A DNA stretch of 64,000 nucleotides from Chrysomallon squamiferum (taxonomy: Eukaryota; Mollusca; Gastropoda; Neomphalida; Peltospiridae), in the NCBI GenBank assembly GCA_012295275.1, contig CM022679.1, positions 19,284,342-19,348,341 of the forward strand, in the 5' to 3' direction. The stretch's first letter is position 1. Each line of letters opens with the position of its first letter. A model generated the notes under the pieces. It was not told where the DNA came from. It saw only the letters and a program-made list of their open reading frames with translations, and searched no databases. Made by a program: the position numbers and the translations under genes. This document shows, piece by piece, positions 13,401 through 25,849 of this stretch.

Positions 13401-16400
13401 TAACATCCTCGCTTAGAATTTATTAATAAATGTCTTTCCACTGTTTAACAAGCTAAAGCCATTGTTACAACAATAAAAAAATAGATAAATAAATACTTAA
13501 TTCTTTCCCACAGTGACTGAAGTCATTGTTAAAGAAATATGTATTTGTTACTTCAGAGTTATTCTCAGCACTTGAAAAACCTAATCAGCTTCAGTCCCTG
13601 GGTATTAAAGCTTATGGAGTTTCCATGACTACACTAGAAGAAGTTTTTCTGAAAATAGGTAATGTAGTTAACTGATAAAATGTGATTAAAGTAATATAAT
13701 CATCTTCACAGCAATATTTTGTTGCTTTTTGTTTGCAGTTTTGATGGCCATTGAGAGATGGTCATGTAGAACATTTCGTTTTTCTTTTCTTGAGAAGAAG
13801 CATATGCATTTCTTTTTCTTTTCTTTTAAAAAAAGAAAAAAATGTTATTAATTCCACTTGCTAAATTAAGTAAAAAAATAAAAAATCTCAAGTATAAAAA
13901 TCAATTTAAAAACAGAACACTGGAGGTTGGTCTCCAAAACTGTATGTACTACTTGTAGTTTAAACACTTCAGAATGATCAAAAATAAAAATGTATGGATT
14001 ATGTTTTCTTAAATAGTATTATTTTTTTTTAATTTTATTTTAGATAGACTGAATCATGAAATGTTAAGCAGTGTATTTTAAAGTAATTTTATTTGCTTCA
14101 GTGCTATTTTAAAACCATTTTTTTTTTTGTTTGTTAGTATTTACAGAAATTAATTATATATAATATTGGTTTTGTATCTTCCTGGCTGATACAGGTTCAG
14201 AGAGTGAAGGGAAAGACATTGAGACTTCCCAGCACAGCCACAACACCCTGTTAGAAGTGTCACTTGACGATAAAAATCTCAAGAGTCGAAGATTCTGGAC
14301 ACTGCTTAGAGTTCGATTTCTTCTTAAAATTAGAACTATAAAGGCACTGATTTTTCAGATAATGATTCCCATCATTTTGGTTGTAATTGGGTGTGTCATT
14401 AGCAAGAAGAGTTATTCAGATGATACATCAGGCCCCATACCACTTACATTTAATAAATTATATGTTGTTCCCAACGGACCTCCACTTCTTGCTATAGATG
14501 GGGAAGGTGAGAGGCAAAAAAAATATTAATCTTATATTTTTTTTATTTTTCAACATTTTTAAATAGAAGGAATACTTTGTTGTGATTTTGGAATTGTAGG
14601 ATATATATTTCTGGATATGAAAATAGTGGTTTGAAAATAAAATTCAGTTTATATGTGTATAACTTACTATAAATGAAAGATGGTTTTTGGAGGGGGAGGA
14701 TTGTTGTTTTTGTTGTTGTTGACTTTATCTGTTAATTACTAAAATATGTAAAAGAGCTAAATTAAAAACAGAATCATTGTATTCGTCAGTGTAAAAAATC
14801 CCTTTAGAAATTTAGTAATGATTAATTTGCAAATGTGTGAATTGATATTTTAAAGGTACATCTGAATCAAACATATTTATTGAGACATTGAGAAAACAGT
14901 ATGTTATTGATCGGGTCAATGCTTCAGTGGACATTGCTGATCTGCCAGAACACTGGCTAGGTTTTAATCTTACAGACATCAAGAAAGTAAGTAAATTAGT
15001 GAGGTCATAAGATTTCATTTGGAAGATATCAAAATATCTCTGTTCACTTATGTTTTGTTTTTTGCTGTATCTGTCAAAAAATCATTTAACATTTTAGTCA
15101 TTTTAGAATTAAAATTTTGAGCTAAATAATTTGCAGATTGAATGCTACAATTTACAAACTCTAAAGCGTTTGGTTTTATATTCCATTTAGCAGTGTTCAG
15201 CCAATGAGTGCCAACCTCAAAAACAAAATTAGAGTAGATTCTTCTCCTAAGTCACATCTTTGTTTGCAATATGCAAATCTTATTTTCTGAAATTATTATT
15301 TTTTCCAAAAGACAGGAGAGAACCTTTTTGTTTTTAAATTGATTTATTCTCCAGTATGTATGAGTTAGCATTAATAATATGCATTCTTTGTCATAATTCA
15401 AATAGCCTGTGTTTAAAAAATATTATCTGGTGATCTGTACATGTTAATGAATAGTATTATTGTCCATTTGGTTTTTGACATGCATAAGCTTCAACAAATA
15501 CCATTATCTTTGTCCTCAAAAGTATTGTTTAAATAGCTCCTAAAATTAATTAATAATAATTTACTTAAAATAAAATGAAATGTTTTAAATATAAAATGAA
15601 AAGATTTTAATGTAGTATTTTCTTTTTGTTTTATTTTAATATTTTTGTTATTGAACCCTGTACAAATTTCACTTCACATTTTTGAGAAAAATTAGACATT
15701 TACCCAATTTATTAAATATGTTACTCTTCTAACGCTGTATTATAATACATTTTAGAGTCAGGCAGTTAATATTTTCTGCCTTTCTTTTACAGAGCAGTAG
15801 TTCAGAATACATTGCTCTGTACAATGATTCAGCAATCCATTCACTGCCTGCAGTAATTAATGCTATATCAAATGGATTTCTGTCATTTATGAACAGCAAA
15901 GAAAGAATTACTTTGACCAGTCTAATGTGGCCATCTGTAGCTCAATCAGGAATACCGCAACTTTCATATAATTCCAATGCCTTCACTGCAGCATTTGTCC
16001 TTGCTGTGGCATTTGTTGTTGTTCCTTCTGGGTTTGCTATAGAGACAGTATATGACCGGCAGGTAATAATGTTTTGTCTGTAACAAGCCACAAGAAGTCT
16101 GAGGACATTCATTTATTAATTAAGTTGCAGATATTTGCTAAGAACTATAAAAAAAAAAATAATAATTTTGTAACCTTTATGCACTATTTTTTAAATATTT
16201 ATTTTACATTTTTTCTTCCTTTTTTTTAATACTTTTTTTTATATATTTATTAAATTTGGAATTATAAGACTATTTTAAGAAATGTTTTTTTTTTTTTTTT
16301 TTTCCTTAAATTAATGTAAGAATACTTTAGAAATTGAGATTTTTTTTTTTTTTTCATTCAGATAAAAGCTCGAATTCAGCTGCGTGTATCAGGTGTGACA

Positions 16401-19400
16401 TTCAGCATGTACTGGATCACCTCATTTCTGTTTCACCTGTGTATATATGTTATTCCTGCAGTTATATGTATTGTGATTGTATTTGCTGTTGAAGTGAGTG
16501 ATTTATTGCTTTTCTCTTAGACAGTATTAGATTTATTTTTTATAATATTGAATGTCTTTAATATTGTTGATTTAAACAAATGATTTGATGATTTGTCTTA
16601 ATAATAATTTTTTGGTCCATGTCATTTATGAGAATGTATGTTGTTGTACCCAGGACTTCAGATTTTTTTGAAATTTTAAATTCTTACTATTAGTCCAAAT
16701 AATTATTTTTGTATCTTTAGATTAAAATGTATTTTGTTTGTAGAATTGTGTTTTAATTTCAATTGAAAATGTCAGTAGTCAGAAAATGTTTAATTATTTA
16801 ATTTTTAGATCCAGTCATTTAATAATGAAGGTGCCATGTTATCACTGGTGTTGTTGTTCATCACATATATTCCTGCCAATCTCACCTTGTCCTATGTTTT
16901 ATCATTTGCCTTTGATAAAAAAGATTCATGTCAAGCTGTACTGCCTAATGTTTTTATCTTTGTGAGTGAATTTCTTCATTCATTGCTGAATATAAGAATT
17001 TCAGTTAAAAGTAATATAAATTAAATGCTAAATAGTTTTCACATAGCTGGGTTTTTGGGTTGTTTCTTTTTTAAATATTATTCAGACTCAAGAAGAGAAT
17101 AATTTTAAAAGCATTCAGGAAACAGTATGTTTCCTATAAATTTCAACCCCCTTCAAAGGTAATTAAAAAATTTATTTATAGATTATTCACATAAATAAGA
17201 GAGTACAAAAATAGTATTAATGGTAATCATTAACTGTAATTCAAGGTAAGTATTTTGTAATATCAGGTCTAAATGAAGTATGAATGATTTAAGTACATTT
17301 AATTTTTATTTTTATTTTTATTCTCAATTTTCTTTTTTAACTGATTAGTATTATTTATTTTTAATTCTTTTTTTCTGTTGTTTTGTTGTTTTGTTTCAGT
17401 CAGGAATTATACCATACATTGCAGTGTCATTAATGGATATGCTAAGCAAACCAGATACAGCCAAAATTTTGCATTATGTCCTTGCAGCAATGGATCCACC
17501 ATATGTTGTCTTTGGTGGCATTTACTTCATTGACAGGGTAAGATATTGAGAAATAGTAGCAGTAGACGCATCGATGCATAGAAATATTGGCTAAACTTTC
17601 TTTTACAGCATCAACAGGATTTTATTTTAAACGTGAATTATTACACTTGGAATTACTACAGAAATAAGCAGTTCTAAAATATTCAAACTGTTCTAAATTC
17701 AGAGGGTTTTTTGTATCGGCTGTGCATATATGTTATTTACCTTTAGAATCATATTTCTAATTTTCATATTTCGAATTCTCATAATAATAATAATACTAAT
17801 AATAAAAAGTATTTTAAACCATTCAGTGAAGATTGTTGAGTAATTCATGTCAAAAGTGTTTATTTAGTTTATTTTTATTTGGAGTTAATTTTTTTTTTTT
17901 TTTTTGAAATTTTAATCTTGATTTTTTTAATTCATGGAAATGAAAACTAAATATTTGCATTACTAATAAATAAATATCTTTTATATTTCAGTAATAATTG
18001 TGATTGTTTTCCTTTCTTTTTGGTCTGCTAGATCTCTCAAGTTGCAAACATTCAGCAGACATCAGTAGAATTTGACGATTACTTCTCATGGAAAAGCAAC
18101 ATTCCTTACACGATTCTGGTGGTTTGTATCTTTAAACAGAAAGAAAAGAAATAAACATCTTTTTCTTTTTAAATTATATTTCATAAGACAACATTCAAAG
18201 AATTGTCTATCTAAATCTTTAGTCACAGTTTTTGTAACTACCAAAAATGCCATATACCATAGAATATTAACTTTAAATTTGAAAAACAGTTCTCACTCCT
18301 TACCTGTAGAATTGCTGGAGGAATTGGCATGAAGAGAATATCAATAACTAACTCTTACTGAGCTTAATTAACTTTACTGCTTATTATTTATTATAATAAT
18401 GTAAAATTATTAGGAATTATTTTTTGGATTTTATTTTATTTTATTTTTTATATTGTTATTTGGAATGGAATGAGATTAATACTGTATAAATATTTATTTT
18501 TATTAAATTGTTTTTAGTCTGTGGTTCACTTTGAAATTATGCTGCTGCTCCTATATTACTTTGACATGAGACATGGTGGAGGAAGTGTTGGAGATCAGTT
18601 TTTGTCATGTGGAAAGTCAAACAGTCGAGTGATTCCAGAAGACAATAAAGACATTCCAGAAGATGAAGATGACGATGTCACTCAAGAACGATACCATGTC
18701 TCACAGCTCCAGAAGGCATCAGGCAAGGCAAGTGTATGAAATGTTTACATCAGTAAATTAGGAGTAGGATAAAGCTCAGAGACAGAGAACTGGTTGAAGC
18801 TATCTCCCAATTAAGTTTATAACTGCTTTATCAAATACAGTAAGAGCTTTCGATGTTCTGGAAGAAGTACATAAGGAACTCTAGCAGTCAGTGCGTTTTA
18901 TTACACAAAATGACTAACACCAAATAAGACCATGAGAAAATCTTTTGATGTTTTGTTAAATATTTTTTAAATCATTCATAATTATATACACTATGCTTCC
19001 AAATTACAAAAGTAAGATTTTTTTATTTGCCTAACATTAGAGTAAAACTTAACTCTGGATTACAGTTGATCATAACTTTTCAGTAAGTGTTGATGTTACA
19101 ATTTCTTATTTTCCAAACAGAAAACAGTTGCCTTTGTTGAAAATTTAAGAAAAGAATTCCCTGGAAAGAATTCAGGTCAGAAAGAAAGCAACACGAAAGT
19201 TGCAGTACGTAATGTTACATTTGCCATTGACAGAGGAGAGGTGTTTGGTTTGCTTGGACCTAATGGTGCTGGCAAAACCACCACATTGAGTATGATCACA
19301 GGAGAGGTTGCTGCTACCAGAGGCAAGGTAAGACACAACAAATCACAGGTATTTTTTATAAGCGCTGAGAGGTATCATTAAATATATTACAATGTAAATA

Positions 19401-22400
19401 TGAGTACAGATTGAAAATCCTTTATCCATTATTTAGACTTATATCCTATTGGCTTTTCACTTTCGATTGAGTTTCTGAAGTACTTCATAACATTTTAGTA
19501 AAAATATACAGGACACATGTATTTCTGTACATAGTTGTTTGTGGAATGCAAGTTCCAGATGTCATTTGTGAATAAATAAGATTCCATTTGAATGACTTAT
19601 AAGTTTAGTAATAAATCTTTTGTTTTTTGTTGTAAATTTTTCTTTTTTTCTTTCTTTTTTCTTTAGGTCATTGTAGGAGGTCACAATATCTTTTCCAATG
19701 TTTCCGATGCATTCCAGGCAATTGGGTATTGTCCACAACATGATGCACTGTGGAATGTTATCACACTAAAAGAACATTTAGAGATCTATGCAAACTTAAA
19801 AGGAGTATCAAAATCCGACATTGGCCCAACATTCAACCAGTATGGGTGATTTAAGTATTTCTTTAATAACAAGTTTCATTTCTGCATTAATACCATCAGG
19901 TTTATGTTTTATTTTTAAGAAATTAATTTTTTTTAAATAATAATTATTATGAAAATTTAAATCGGAACCTTCTGCAGTTGTTTCAGGGTTTTGTGGTTTG
20001 GTTTTTTTTTGCATTTATTATTATTATTTTAGTTTGGTTCAGAGTTTAAAACTTGAAGATCATACAAACAAATGGGCACAAAAAATGTCTGGTGGAACTC
20101 AACGAAAGGTAAAGAGCCATTATAATAGTCTTTGTAGAAAACTTTGATTATTTACTCTTCCTGTTTTAAGAACAAAAGTGAAATATATTCACTCATTTAT
20201 ATAATTTAATATATAATTCAGATATATTAAATTACATATTTTCAAATCTTGTTTACAGAATGTTTAGAATTTGTGTATTATTTTGAATATGTTGTAAATG
20301 ACTAACTGAAGAGTTACAGCTTTATTCATGTTTTAATGATTGAACTGATTTGTTCAGCTCAGCTATGCGATCAGTATGCTAGGAAAGCCAAAAATTGTTT
20401 TGATGGATGAACCATCCACTGGAATGGATCCAGAGTCAAAAAGATTTTTGTGGTATGTAAGCCACCTTGTACTGTTTCCAAGAGCCTGAACTAATGTTTA
20501 TGTTATTATTATAATTTTTTTAAAAACTGCTACACATTAAAATGTACATACTACTGCATTTCCTTCTCTTCTTTTGTGAATTTTAATTTTAAAACTGGAC
20601 CAATATAATTCACTATTTTAATTTTTATTACTTCTTATTTTTTTTGGTCTCTTTAACCTGCATTCTGTCTTACATAAAACTGTATAACAATGGTTAACTG
20701 GGAGGACTTATATTTTGTTGTTTTAAAGGGACACAATCAGTTCCAGTTTCAAGTCAAGTGGTCGAGGAGCCATTTTAACAACACATTACATGGAGGAAGC
20801 AGATGCTTTGTGTTCTAGAGTGGCCATCATGGTTAACGGTCAACTTCAGTAAGTTTTATTATTAATAAACATAGATGCAATTTACTGAAATTGAGCTTAC
20901 TTACCTATTTCACATATTAGTTTCTTTACACCAAAAATATTTTAATCAAATACAGATGATTAAGTGCTTTTACTGAAAGGGATGTTTATGTTTGATATAT
21001 TTTATGCATACCTTTGCTATATGGATTTTTTTCTTCTGAATTTTGTTTTTACTGTTGCCTATAATGGAAATGAATGATTCAGTGTTAAACTTGAATTTAG
21101 ATGTATTGGACCTACTCAGCATTTGAAGGATGAGTTTGGCAGTGGATACATACTTGAAATCAAACTGCAGATTGACGGAAGACACATTGAAAACCAAATG
21201 GACAAATTAGAATCTCATCTTAAGACTTTGTTCCACGACATAGACTGTTTGGAACGTTTTGCAGAGCGAGGCCGGTACAGAATAGCAGAGAATGACAAGA
21301 TGCTGTCTGAGTCGTTTTCTGCACTGGAAAGCAGTGAGTTAATATTTATTCTAGCAGTATTACTGTTCTAGTAGTTCAAATATGTTTTTGTTATATTTAA
21401 AATCTCATTTTCCAGGACTTCACAGTACTTACAAAACTGTTATCTGAACCAGTATGTTAATGATGATAATTATCACAATTTAGATGTAAATAAAGGCTTT
21501 TGCAGATAATTAATATTTAAATAAAACAATATACAATATAAAAAAACAGTCTTTTGAATGTCATCTTACAGCAGTTTACAAATGGTTTTATGTTTCAGTG
21601 AAGCATTCACACAATGTAGAGGAATACAGTTTCAGTCAGTCCTCACTAGAACAGGTAAGTGCTTTAAAATAATAAAAGTGTGACAACTACTTTTAGAAAT
21701 TGTAAGAATGCTCATTTGACACTGACATTTATATTTACAACTGTATCTTTTAGGATATTTTAGAAGTAGAATAATTGTGTAATTAAAAACACAACTTTTG
21801 TACACAGTGCTGAATTTTAAAATACTCGGGCAGACTGAGTGTTTTGATTTTTAGCAAATTGTTACTGTGTTACATTGTTAGAATTGCATGGTGGTGTGTA
21901 GAAAACAATATATGAACTCTGACCAATAATAATCAGGTGGATTATTTGTCACATGAAAGAAACCAACGTCAAAACACACCATGAAATCAGTTTAGAACAT
22001 ACAGAAAATTTAAAAAAACATATCAGATATTTGTTGTACCTTCTGAATTTTAAGTGAAACATCAAAAAAATTTCACAAGTACAGCCATTCTCCATTTTGT
22101 TGTTCATAATGCTTAATGACATTCGACAAATTAATCACTCTAATGAATTGTTTGCATGAATGTCATACCCAAGAAATTGAAGAATGTTATAAAAATTGAA
22201 ATAATTCATTGTATACACTTTGCTGTATCCAAAAAGATTATCAATTAAAATCTGGGTTTTTTAATGTTATTAAAGAAATAATTAGGTTTTCCAATAATTA
22301 TAAAAGTTTTCTGTTCTTGTTGTTGTTGTTGTTATTTGTTCTGGATTGTTGTGGAGACATGTTAATATCAATTTTGCTACAACGGATAAAAATTTCATAT

Positions 22401-22554
22401 TTTGAATATTTTGTTTCTGCAGATTTTCTTGGATTTTGCCAAGAAGCAACTTGATGAAGAAGTGGCCAAATTTAAAGTTAAAGGTAAAAAGAAGAATCCA
22501 CCATCAGGTCACTATAATTCTTCAAGAAATAATTCAGTCATTGATTTTGTTTGA
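3674..22554 (+). CDS. ABCA5: ABCA5-type full-length ABC transporter (31 coding exons)
   Basis: Two-half ABC transporter of subfamily A; in vertebrates ABCA5 acts in late endosomal/lysosomal membranes on sterols and other lipids. Domain order is TMD1 with first luminal loop (residues ~1-500), NBD1 (~519-811), TMD2 with second luminal loop (~812-1290), NBD2 (~1291-1590) and a C-terminal tail. Walker [10 protein letters not shown] (~534) and GPNGAGKTT (~1336), signatures LSGGQ (~635) and MSGGT (~1435), and Walker B ILFLDEP and IVLMDEP are all present. I joined 31 GT-AG exons in consistent phase, giving ~1653 residues against 1642 in human ABCA5. The alignment I recall with ABCA5 is collinear throughout, including the start region ending in QEIFFP. 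An acceptor at 3661-3662 suggests an upstream 5'UTR exon. Exon 2 needs two compensating one-base corrections and exon 23 may use a GC donor. Confidence 0.93.
5359..5420. repeat. (ATT)n microsatellite upstream of ABCA5 exon 4
   Basis: About 20 perfect ATT units in intron 3. The array ends 26 bases before the exon 4 acceptor, so only a short T-rich tract separates it from the splice site. ORFs through it are poly-Ile/Leu artefacts. Confidence 0.95.
7385..7580. repeat. Imperfect (ATT)n microsatellite in ABCA5 intron 7
   Basis: About 190 bases of ATT and T-run units in the 607-base intron between exons 7 and 8. It creates overlapping poly-Ile, poly-Leu and poly-Tyr ORFs that are not genes. Confidence 0.93.
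7730..13658 (+). other. ABCA5: ABCA5 exons 8-15: first nucleotide-binding domain
   Basis: Coding exons: 7730-7788, 10581-10714, 10990-11142, 11568-11687, 12068-12206, 12562-12652, 13078-13217, 13557-13658. Walker [10 protein letters not shown] is in exon 9, the Q-loop region VCPQHD in exon 10, the signature LSGGQKRK in exon 11, Walker [13 protein letters not shown] and the switch histidine (TTHFMDEAD) in exon 12. Exon 15 ends with [15 protein letters not shown], an ABCA hallmark after NBD1. All catalytic residues expected for ATP hydrolysis are present. A degenerate copy of exon 12 lies at 31975-32150. Confidence 0.92.
7789..10580. other. Long ABCA5 intron 8, no gene inside
   Basis: The 2.8 kb intron contains short AT-rich ORFs without protein-like content, a (TA)n tract at about 9715-9739 and a somewhat less AT-rich patch at about 9340-9660. 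I could not match that patch to a known element. Confidence 0.6.
14195..18727 (+). other. ABCA5: ABCA5 exons 16-23: second transmembrane domain
   Basis: Coding exons: 14195-14506, 14856-14986, 15793-16062, 16362-16493, 16809-16961, 17400-17537, 18032-18121, 18518-18727. Exon 16 has the membrane segment [19 protein letters not shown]. Exons 17-18 form the second luminal loop, with N-glycosylation-type sequons such as NAS and NLT. Exons 18-22 encode the other helices. Exon 23 ends in an acidic linker ([13 protein letters not shown]) comparable to DNEDEDEDVKAERL in human ABCA5. The exon 23 donor is either GC at 18728-18729 (AAG then GCAAGT) or GT at 18734; both keep the frame. Confidence 0.88.
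19121..21333 (+). other. ABCA5: ABCA5 exons 24-29: second nucleotide-binding domain
   Basis: Coding exons: 19121-19327, 19667-19839, 20033-20108, 20358-20452, 20729-20848, 21101-21333. Walker [10 protein letters not shown] is in exon 24, [10 protein letters not shown] in exon 25, the signature MSGGTQRK in exon 26, Walker [13 protein letters not shown] in exon 27 and the switch motif TTHYMEEAD in exon 28. The second signature deviates from LSGGQ but keeps SGG, whereas human ABCA5 has LPAGI here. Exon 29 begins the regulatory region ([16 protein letters not shown]). Confidence 0.92.
21599..22554 (+). other. ABCA5: ABCA5 exons 30-31: C-terminal tail and stop
   Basis: Exon 30 (21599-21654) encodes [13 protein letters not shown], matching IEEYSFSQATLEQ in human ABCA5. 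Exon 31 (22423-22554) encodes [17 protein letters not shown] and a lysine-rich tail ending ...SVIDFV, then TGA. Exon 31 has a second, still open copy at 32851-33033, so there are two potential last exons. Confidence 0.9.
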
Positions 22555-23341
22555 TTATTGCCTGGTTTCATTGAAATCGAGGAATAGAAAGATTTTGCAG
22601 CACACGAAATGATTTTTTCTTTTGGTTTTCGAAGGTATTTCCTAAATGAATGTATTTTCTAAAACAGTGTTTTGCATTTTGTTATTAGTTTGAACAGTGA
22701 CTTTTTTAAACATTAAAATCTAGTCAGGTGTCATCCTTGATTCTAAATAATTATGAATCAAGTAATCCTTCTTAGGAGATCACTGGATATAATCAGTCTT
22801 CATTATGTCAAATATATTGAACACATCTGAAATAGAAAGTGACAAATGTGTTTTACTTTGTAATTACATTAGACAGTCTAACAGTACTTGTTACCTATTT
22901 GTGAGTTATGATATAACTATTCTAAAGACTTGTCATAGATTTTTAGCTGCTTTAAACTAGCTTTTGTTTGCTTGTGATGATTAGGTTGTTTAGGTTGTTT
23001 GTTTTTTTCCTATTAATATGATGTATTTATATTTGTTAAAACCTGAATAGGGAAGCCACTTCATTGATTGTTATATGATTGCAGTCTGAATGCTTAGTTA
23101 ATTATTATCTCAGATCTATTAAACATTCACTTTATTTTCAGACTATTATATATGATTTTTGTATTACTTTTAAAATAATAATAATATTATTATTATTATT
23201 TGCAATTTAGAACATGTTTTTTCACATCCAGTAGCTGAGTTTGTATTACATTCATTCATTCATCAAGACTTAAATTATACTGGTGATTATTTTGTTGTAT
23301 GTATAGTTTATTTATTATTAATAACTCTACTTTTTGTATCT

Positions 23342-23382
23342 CTTTTTTTTTTCTTTTCTTTTCTTTTCTTTTCTTTTCTTTC
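23342..23382. repeat. (TTTTC)n pentanucleotide tract
   Basis: Six or so TTTTC units after a T-run, in the presumed ABCA5 3' untranslated region or just beyond it. Confidence 0.85.
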
Positions 23383-23426
23383 ATTTTATACATTTCTCTT
23401 TTTTCTTGTTATACATTTTTATTTTA

Positions 23427-23432
23427 AATAAA
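23427..23432 (+). terminator. Possible ABCA5 polyadenylation signal
   Basis: AATAAA about 870 bases after the ABCA5 stop, followed within 40 bases by a T-rich stretch. It is a plausible 3' end, but AATAAA is common by chance in DNA this AT-rich. Confidence 0.3.
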
Positions 23433-24040
23433 AAGTAAATACCAGTGAATAATGGTTTCTTTTTTATGCATCTTAAGCTCAAGAGAGAGTTTAAGCAATT
23501 ACGGAGAAGTGTAGAACAGATAGTGAACCTATAAATGTAAATATTTGTAAATTATAAAATATCAATATAATAAAAATATATAATTATTAATCTGTAGTAG
23601 AACCATATATCTATGAAATGCACATAGGTAATGTTAATATGGTTGTGTTAGTGGTGTTTTGTGTGGGTAAAATCTATAAATTTAGAATTTTCCTATAGGT
23701 ATTTTTTATAAGTCAAAACGCCCCCAAAAAATCTTTTATGTTTGAAAACTTTACATAAAAAATAATCTTATACAAAAGTAGTGTAAAGAATCTTTTTTCA
23801 AAATCTACTTTTAATCTTCTTACAAAGTAGAATTCAGGACATGTATGTCCATTATTTTTTAACCATTGTTTCTTTTTTTTTTTTTCAGTGCTAATGACTT
23901 TATCGTCTTGCATCAAATATATTGATCTTTTAATTAACAAATTATGGCACTACCTTCAAATTATAACTGATTTCCACTGATACAAACTGATGTAATCAAA
24001 GTGAGTCTCTTTTCTTAACTTATTAAATGATCTCTCACAG

Positions 24041-24158
24041 ATGAAATGACATGGATAGCATTATCTGAACAGCAGTGCAAAGATTTGGGAGGATTTTCTC
24101 ATCCACATACTGTACAACAAATTAGACAATTTCCTCGGTTTTCTAGATATTTTCACAT
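24041..24158 (+). other. Candidate orphan internal exon
   Basis: A strong acceptor (TGATCTCTCACAG) is followed by 38 open codons in protein-like sequence (EMTWIALSEQQCKDLGG, then FSHPHTVQQIRQFPRF), and then a near-consensus donor (CACAT, GTGAGT). The exon needs one base from the left and leaves two on the right, so it does not splice in frame from ABCA5 exon 30, which ends in phase 0. No family recognised. It could be an exon of an unfound gene or an element-derived fragment beside the transposon relic at 24540. Confidence 0.3.
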
Positions 24159-24539
24159 GTGAGTTGAGAGAACTACTTGCTGTAATCATACACCATTGAT
24201 GCCAAATATTTCTTCACATCACCGACTACATAAATGTATCGATATTTGAGTATACCATCTTGCAGTTTGTGATAGGAAACAAACAGTTGGAATGTGGCCT
24301 GCCTGTTTTCTTACTGAAAACTCCTGTACAGCATACAAGAAGTTTATGGTAAAATAGCTTTTTTCTGAAAGCTTCACTGATGATTTCCAGTTTGGAAATT
24401 GGCAGTAAAACAGCTGAAATGAAAGTTTCTCTATGAATTAAGTTTGGATTCTGTTAAGGCAGTTAGGTTGTTCTATCGGCACCAAACCATTGCTGGGCAT
24501 TCCTTGTATACCCCATCATACACTTCTTATCCTCTGTGA

Positions 24540-25057
24540 ATAATAATGTAATAAATCTGTATCATGTGTCTCTACTGCATTATAGTGCATTTCATCTACA
24601 TTAAAGCATTACAAGTGTCAAAATGGGCATTTTATGGTCTGGTATGTCCACTTTAAAAACGTATTTTATTACTAAACAAAAAATATTATGCCTGGGAATT
24701 TTTTATACTTTGTAGGCAGTATCTGAGAGATTAGTTTTGAATTGACGTATTTCAAAGTGATATGGACAATTCAAGGTCAAACAAAAAATCAAATGGATAA
24801 CCCAATTTGGCTTGTGCCTATCAAATTAGCTTTCCAGTGGCAACAGTTTCATAAAAATTTACTCACTGGAAAAAAAAATTCAGGGACGATATCTCCAAAA
24901 CCATTGCTAAAATTGAACTAATATTGCAGAATTGCAGACTGTTTCTAAAAATGCAGAACAGTATGAAAACATCTATAAAACTGAGGAGGTGTTCTAATTT
25001 GTACCAAACTACATGTCAAATTTCAGAAAAATTGAAGATGGTGAGGTAAGAATGACC
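24540..25057 (+). mobile_element. Truncated relative of the transposon at 1-2145
   Basis: The stretch CTAAACAAAAAATATTA near 24672 and following bases align collinearly with 1691-2143. Shared parts include the GAGAGATTA/GAGATTA block, the CGATATCTCC/CGTATCTCCC block and the terminal GAATGACC at about 25050-25057. Identity is partial and the left half is not recognisable. Orientation matches the first copy. It sits between the ABCA5 3' end and the COX10 remnant, inside the presumed duplication. Confidence 0.55.
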
Positions 25058-25421
25058 TGATGAGGCTATCCATCATCATCAGAGCTGTACATTTCTCCAA
25101 TATTTCACACTTATATAGGTTTATTTGTTAAACAGCTTATTAATCAATTCACTATTAGTTTTGCAAAACATGCAAATTCCTAATTAGATTGTAACTTCTT
25201 TTGACTGCCAGTATGAGTTAGAAGTTTTAGATGGATTAATAGTAATGTTCAAAAATAAAACTATCAAATTATTTTAAGAGAATTGAAATAATTAATACTT
25301 GATATCCCAAAATTTTTTATTTTAGCATTCCCGACTTCATATATAGGGGAAGCTGGATTTAGCCATGCTAACACACTTGTAATTAAGCAGAGAAATATGC
25401 TGAACTAAAAAGAAAGAGGAG

Positions 25422-25512
25422 ACTTAGATAATTTTAAACTGGTATATTACTGGTGCTATGGATTAAATAACGATCAGCTGACCTCCAAAATGTGTTATTT
25501 AGGTGATAACTC
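25422..25512 (+). pseudogene. Remnant of the COX10 5' end (exon 1 region)
   Basis: Two blocks match the COX10 upstream/exon 1 region. AGATAATTTTAAACTG and following bases match 33911-33955. CGATCAGCTGACCTCCAAAA with the following TGTGTTATT match 34040-34070 inside exon 1. About 85 bases, including the start codon, are missing between them, so this copy cannot encode the COX10 N-terminus. It is evidence of an old tandem duplication. Confidence 0.75.
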
Positions 25513-25849
25513 TTTAGGGAAATCTAAATGCAGAATTATATGTTAAGCTTATATTGTGTAAGATATTCTAAGTCAATGTTTACCTAGAATTTTGAAATTA
25601 GGCTGATTTTGACTATGCCTCTATTAAAGATATTTAGTGCATTTTATGCAATAGGGATATACATATACCTCAAAAAAAGAGGCAAAAGTTCGGGATGAAG
25701 AATATATCGAGTTTATTTAATAAGCAAGTCAATTAATTCAGTATCAGTTACTTCAGTTCAAAGATGAATTCAAAATTCAAGATTTTCCTTACTGTTCTGT
25801 CGGAAGGTAATCCCCTGTTTATGTCAGATTACTGATTTTAAGAAGCATG

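Noticed and set aside
13740-13850. Short A/T hairpin that could be a small RNA
   Set aside because: Only a TTTTCTTTT/AAAAAGAAAA pairing in an intron; low complexity, no stem-loop of miRNA type.
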